In this document: positions 14,115 through 15,733 of the stretch, piece by piece
Position numbering within the stretch: the stretch's first letter is position 1
Layout: every line of letters begins with the position of its first letter
Source: VFKE01 sp031400955
Lineage (GTDB): Bacteria; Verrucomicrobiota; Verrucomicrobiia; Verrucomicrobiales; Verrucomicrobiaceae
Direction: 5' to 3'
Assembly (NCBI GenBank): GCA_031400955.1
Contig: JANNQW010000337.1
Location: 1 to 15,733, forward strand
DNA length: 15,733 bases
Notes under the pieces: model-generated
What the model was told of the DNA's origin: nothing
The model's database searches: none
Seen by the model: only the letters and a program-made list of their open reading frames with translations
Position numbers and translations under genes: made by a program

Positions 14115-14657
14115 TCATGGCGGCAACTGGTCCGGCGGAGGCAGTGGTCCGGGAAGAATGTCAACGCGGGCACCGGTTCCGATTCGGTCGTAAAGCCAGA
14201 GGACATGCGTGGATGCCATGCGCACGCAGCCGTAACTCGCGCGTTGGCCGAGCTTGTATTCCTCTGCGGTGCCGTGGATGTAGATGTCACGGTCGTAGCT
14301 GTTGGCATTCCAAGGTTCCTTGCCTTTCAGCCAGAGAATTCGGGTGACGATGGGGTCGCGGCCGGGCGAGTTCGGCTGGACGATCTCGCCAGTCGGCTGG
14401 CGACTGGTGAATTTCATGCCGGCAGGCTGGCCGTCGCCGATTTTTTTGGCGACCTCCAATCTTCCTAGTGGTGTGCCGTAGGAGCCGGGTGTGTTCGAGA
14501 GGCAGAATTTCGAGGTGCTGACTGGGAACATAGTGACGAATTCTCCTTCATCAAAGAGCGCCATGCGCTGCTGCGCGACGCTGACCACGAGGCGGTGCTT
14601 GTTGTCGGCGCAGTTGGTGAGCAGCAGCGCAAATGAAAATGCGAGAATGTGTTTCAT
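14115..14657 (-). CDS. L,D-transpeptidase (YkuD domain), exported
   Basis: Exported enzyme expected to form 3-3 peptidoglycan crosslinks or attach proteins to peptidoglycan, acting outside the cytoplasmic membrane. 180 residues. The N-terminal 'MKHILAFSFALLLTNC' is a signal peptide; C16 might be lipidated, but the lipobox LTNC has Asn at -1, which is unusual, so a simple secreted form is possible. The YkuD core begins at about 22 (RLVVSVAQQRMALFDEGEF); 'YGTPLGRLEV' (60-69) is a family strand. The active site is 'IYIHGT' (126-130, H128) and 'SYGCVRM' (141-147, catalytic C144); Tyr replaces the more usual His of SHGC. The gene is divergent from aguB across 142 bp containing a repeat. No clear Shine-Dalgarno precedes the ATG. 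Confidence 0.93.
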   Translation of the reverse strand: MKHILAFSFALLLTNCADNKHRLVVSVAQQRMALFDEGEFVTMFPVSTSKFCLSNTPGSYGTPLGRLEVAKKIGDGQPAGMKFTSRQPTGEIVQPNSPGRDPIVTRILWLKGKEPWNANSYDRDIYIHGTAEEYKLGQRASYGCVRMASTHVLWLYDRIGTGARVDILPGPLPPPDQLPP

Positions 14658-14669
14658 GGAGTCGTGCGA

Positions 14670-14697
14670 TCTATATTTATGAATTCAGTCGTAGCAA
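14670..14697 (-). promoter_or_regulatory. Candidate sigma-70 promoter for the L,D-transpeptidase
   Basis: On the minus strand, TTGCTA (14697-14692) and TATAGA (14675-14670) are separated by 16 bp, a plausible -35/-10 pair. The -35 hexamer is formed by the outer end of repeat family B. The implied transcript would start only about 6 bp before the ATG, so the message would be nearly leaderless, or the match is chance. Confidence 0.3.
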
Positions 14698-14748
14698 GGG
14701 CATTCAGCCCATGCCTAGTAGTCCAAAAGGGCAGGATGACCTTGCTAC
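14691..14748. repeat. Palindromic repeat family B
   Basis: A 58-bp inverted repeat in the divergent ldt-aguB interval. The 20-bp left arm (14691-14710, starting GTAGCAAGG) and right arm (14729-14748, ending CCTTGCTAC) match at 17 of 20 positions; the outer 9 bp are perfect. The left arm contains a small GGGC-ATTCA-GCCC hairpin. Its sequence is unrelated to families A and C. Confidence 0.85.
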
Positions 14749-14799
14749 ATAAGCAGCGGGTTCCGGTTGCATCGCGCTCAATTCATTCTTTCATCAGTC

Positions 14800-15666
14800 A
14801 TGAGCAAGGTGAACCTCGGCCTCATTCAAACTTACGCCACTGACGACAAAGCGGATAATCTCCGCCGCACCGTTGCGCTTGTCCGCGATGCGGCGAAGCG
14901 CGGGGCGAACATCGTGTGCCTCCAAGAGTTGTTCCTCACGCCGTATTTCTGCAAACGCGAGGACACCGCGCTGTTCGATCTGGCGGAGCCGGTGCCGGGC
15001 GATACCACCAGAATTCTCGGCGACCTGGCGCGGGAGCTGGGCGTGGTCATCATTGCCTCGCTCTTTGAGAAACGTGCGCCGGGCCTGTATCACAACACCG
15101 CCGCGCTCCTCGATGCCGATGGCGCGTTCCTGGGCAAATATCGCAAGATGCACATTCCGGAGGATCCCGGCTTTAATGAGAAATTCTACTTCACGCCCGG
15201 CGATCTGGGGTATCGCGTGTGGCAGACGAAGTTTGCAAAGATCGGCGTGCTCGTCTGCTGGGACCAGTGGTATCCCGAGGCTGCGCGGCTCACGGCGATG
15301 CAGGGCGCGGATATTCTGTTTTATCCCACGGCGATCGGCTGGCTCCAGAGTGAGAAAGCAGAACTGGGAAAAGCGCAACACTGCGCCTGGGAAACCGTGC
15401 AGCGCGGTCATGCAGTGGCCAACGGCTGCTATGTCGCCGCCGTGAACCGCGTGGGCATCGAGGAAGAAAGTGAATTCTGGGGCCAGAGTTTCGTGGCGAA
15501 TCCCTATGGCGAGATTGTCTCGAAGGGTTCTGCTGCCGATGAGGAAGTCATGATCGTGCCGTGTGATTTGAAGGCCGTGGAAGATTTCCGCCGCATCTGG
15601 CCGTTCTTCCGCGACCGGAGGATTGACACTTATCAGGGAATCACACAGCGCTGGAACGATGAGTGA
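14800..15666 (+). CDS. aguB: N-carbamoylputrescine amidase
   Basis: Nitrilase-family cytoplasmic enzyme that hydrolyses N-carbamoylputrescine to putrescine, CO2 and ammonia, the second step of the agmatine route to polyamines. 288 residues, the usual length. The catalytic triad is visible: E43 (VCLQELFLTPYF), K116 (GKYRKMHIPED) and C153 (VLVCWDQWYPE). 'HIPEDPGFNEKFYFTPGD' and 'YPTAIGW' are typical of this subgroup and separate it from general nitrilases. The start at 14800 matches family N-termini (MSKVNLGLIQT); an ATG at 14767 adds 11 unlikely residues. The partner agmatine deiminase gene (aguA) is often next to it but is not in the window and could lie just past the right edge. A palindromic repeat begins 18 bp after the stop. 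Confidence 0.95.
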   Translation: MSKVNLGLIQTYATDDKADNLRRTVALVRDAAKRGANIVCLQELFLTPYFCKREDTALFDLAEPVPGDTTRILGDLARELGVVIIASLFEKRAPGLYHNTAALLDADGAFLGKYRKMHIPEDPGFNEKFYFTPGDLGYRVWQTKFAKIGVLVCWDQWYPEAARLTAMQGADILFYPTAIGWLQSEKAELGKAQHCAWETVQRGHAVANGCYVAAVNRVGIEEESEFWGQSFVANPYGEIVSKGSAADEEVMIVPCDLKAVEDFRRIWPFFRDRRIDTYQGITQRWNDE

Positions 15667-15683
15667 GCAGGCTGATCGTGGGT

Positions 15684-15733
15684 CGGCAGCCCTCTGCCGA
15701 CAGGAAGCTGCGAATGATCGGCAGAGGGCTGCC
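15684..15733. repeat. Palindromic repeat family C, reaching the right edge
   Basis: A perfect 16-bp inverted repeat (15685-15700, GGCAGCCCTCTGCCGA, and 15718-15733, TCGGCAGAGGGCTGCC) around a 17-bp spacer. The left arm with its preceding base also folds on itself (TCGGCAG-CCT-CTGCCGA, roughly 15684-15700). It may continue past the window. It begins 18 bp after the aguB stop, where it could act as an mRNA end structure. Confidence 0.85.

Noticed and set aside
13940..14308. N-terminal extension of glycyl-tRNA synthetase
   Set aside because: The frame is open only because repeat family A lacks stops; the extension crosses the repeat and the antisense of the transpeptidase gene, and the family N-terminus is at 13939.
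13999..15733. Repeats as a CRISPR array
   Set aside because: They are single palindromic units of different sequence, not regularly spaced direct repeats with spacers, and no cas gene is present.

Overview
The window looks like chromosome from a Verrucomicrobiota-type bacterium. This is an inference from gene content: an ECF sigma factor of the 'TTxWT ... RGRFRSYLL' type next to a Ser/Thr kinase, a second kinase with a membrane anchor and a probable lectin-like outer domain, a SMUG1-type uracil-DNA glycosylase, a single-chain glycyl-tRNA synthetase, and short modular palindromic repeats. Eleven complete genes and one truncated gene fill almost all of it. There is no gene-free stretch over 300 bp, and I saw no rRNA, tRNA, CRISPR array, integrase or transposase.

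Layout. (1) 1-2098, minus strand: an ECF sigma factor (1370-2098) followed 44 bp later by a Ser/Thr kinase (1325 to beyond the left edge), a probable signalling operon. (2) 2230-5837: two Fe-S RNA-modification candidates transcribed divergently with 47 bp between them, a U32-family protein (minus) and epoxyqueuosine reductase QueG (plus). The U32 gene carries two in-frame repeat insertions. (3) 5878-8567, plus strand: a membrane-anchored Ser/Thr kinase whose stop overlaps the start of a SMUG1-type glycosylase. (4) 8631-10337, plus: a large polytopic membrane protein of unknown function, convergent (8 bp apart) with the next cluster. (5) 10346-13939, minus: glycyl-tRNA synthetase, a small membrane protein and a family 4-type glycosyltransferase, tightly packed and probably co-transcribed. 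(6) 14115-15666: a secreted L,D-transpeptidase (minus) divergent from N-carbamoylputrescine amidase AguB (plus).

Most of the genes are housekeeping: translation and RNA modification, DNA repair, polyamine synthesis and cell-envelope work. The signalling genes (sigma plus kinase, and the sensor-like kinase) are the accessory layer.

The most unusual content is the repeats. Three different palindromic element families (A at 3081-3188 and 13999-14113, B at 14691-14748, C at 15684 to the right edge) share one architecture, with outer inverted arms that in A and C fold on themselves. One A copy is exactly 108 bp and lies in frame inside the U32 gene, where it encodes a 36-residue insert. A 7-bp tandem repeat also lies in frame in that gene. 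Nearly all genes here lack a clear Shine-Dalgarno sequence.
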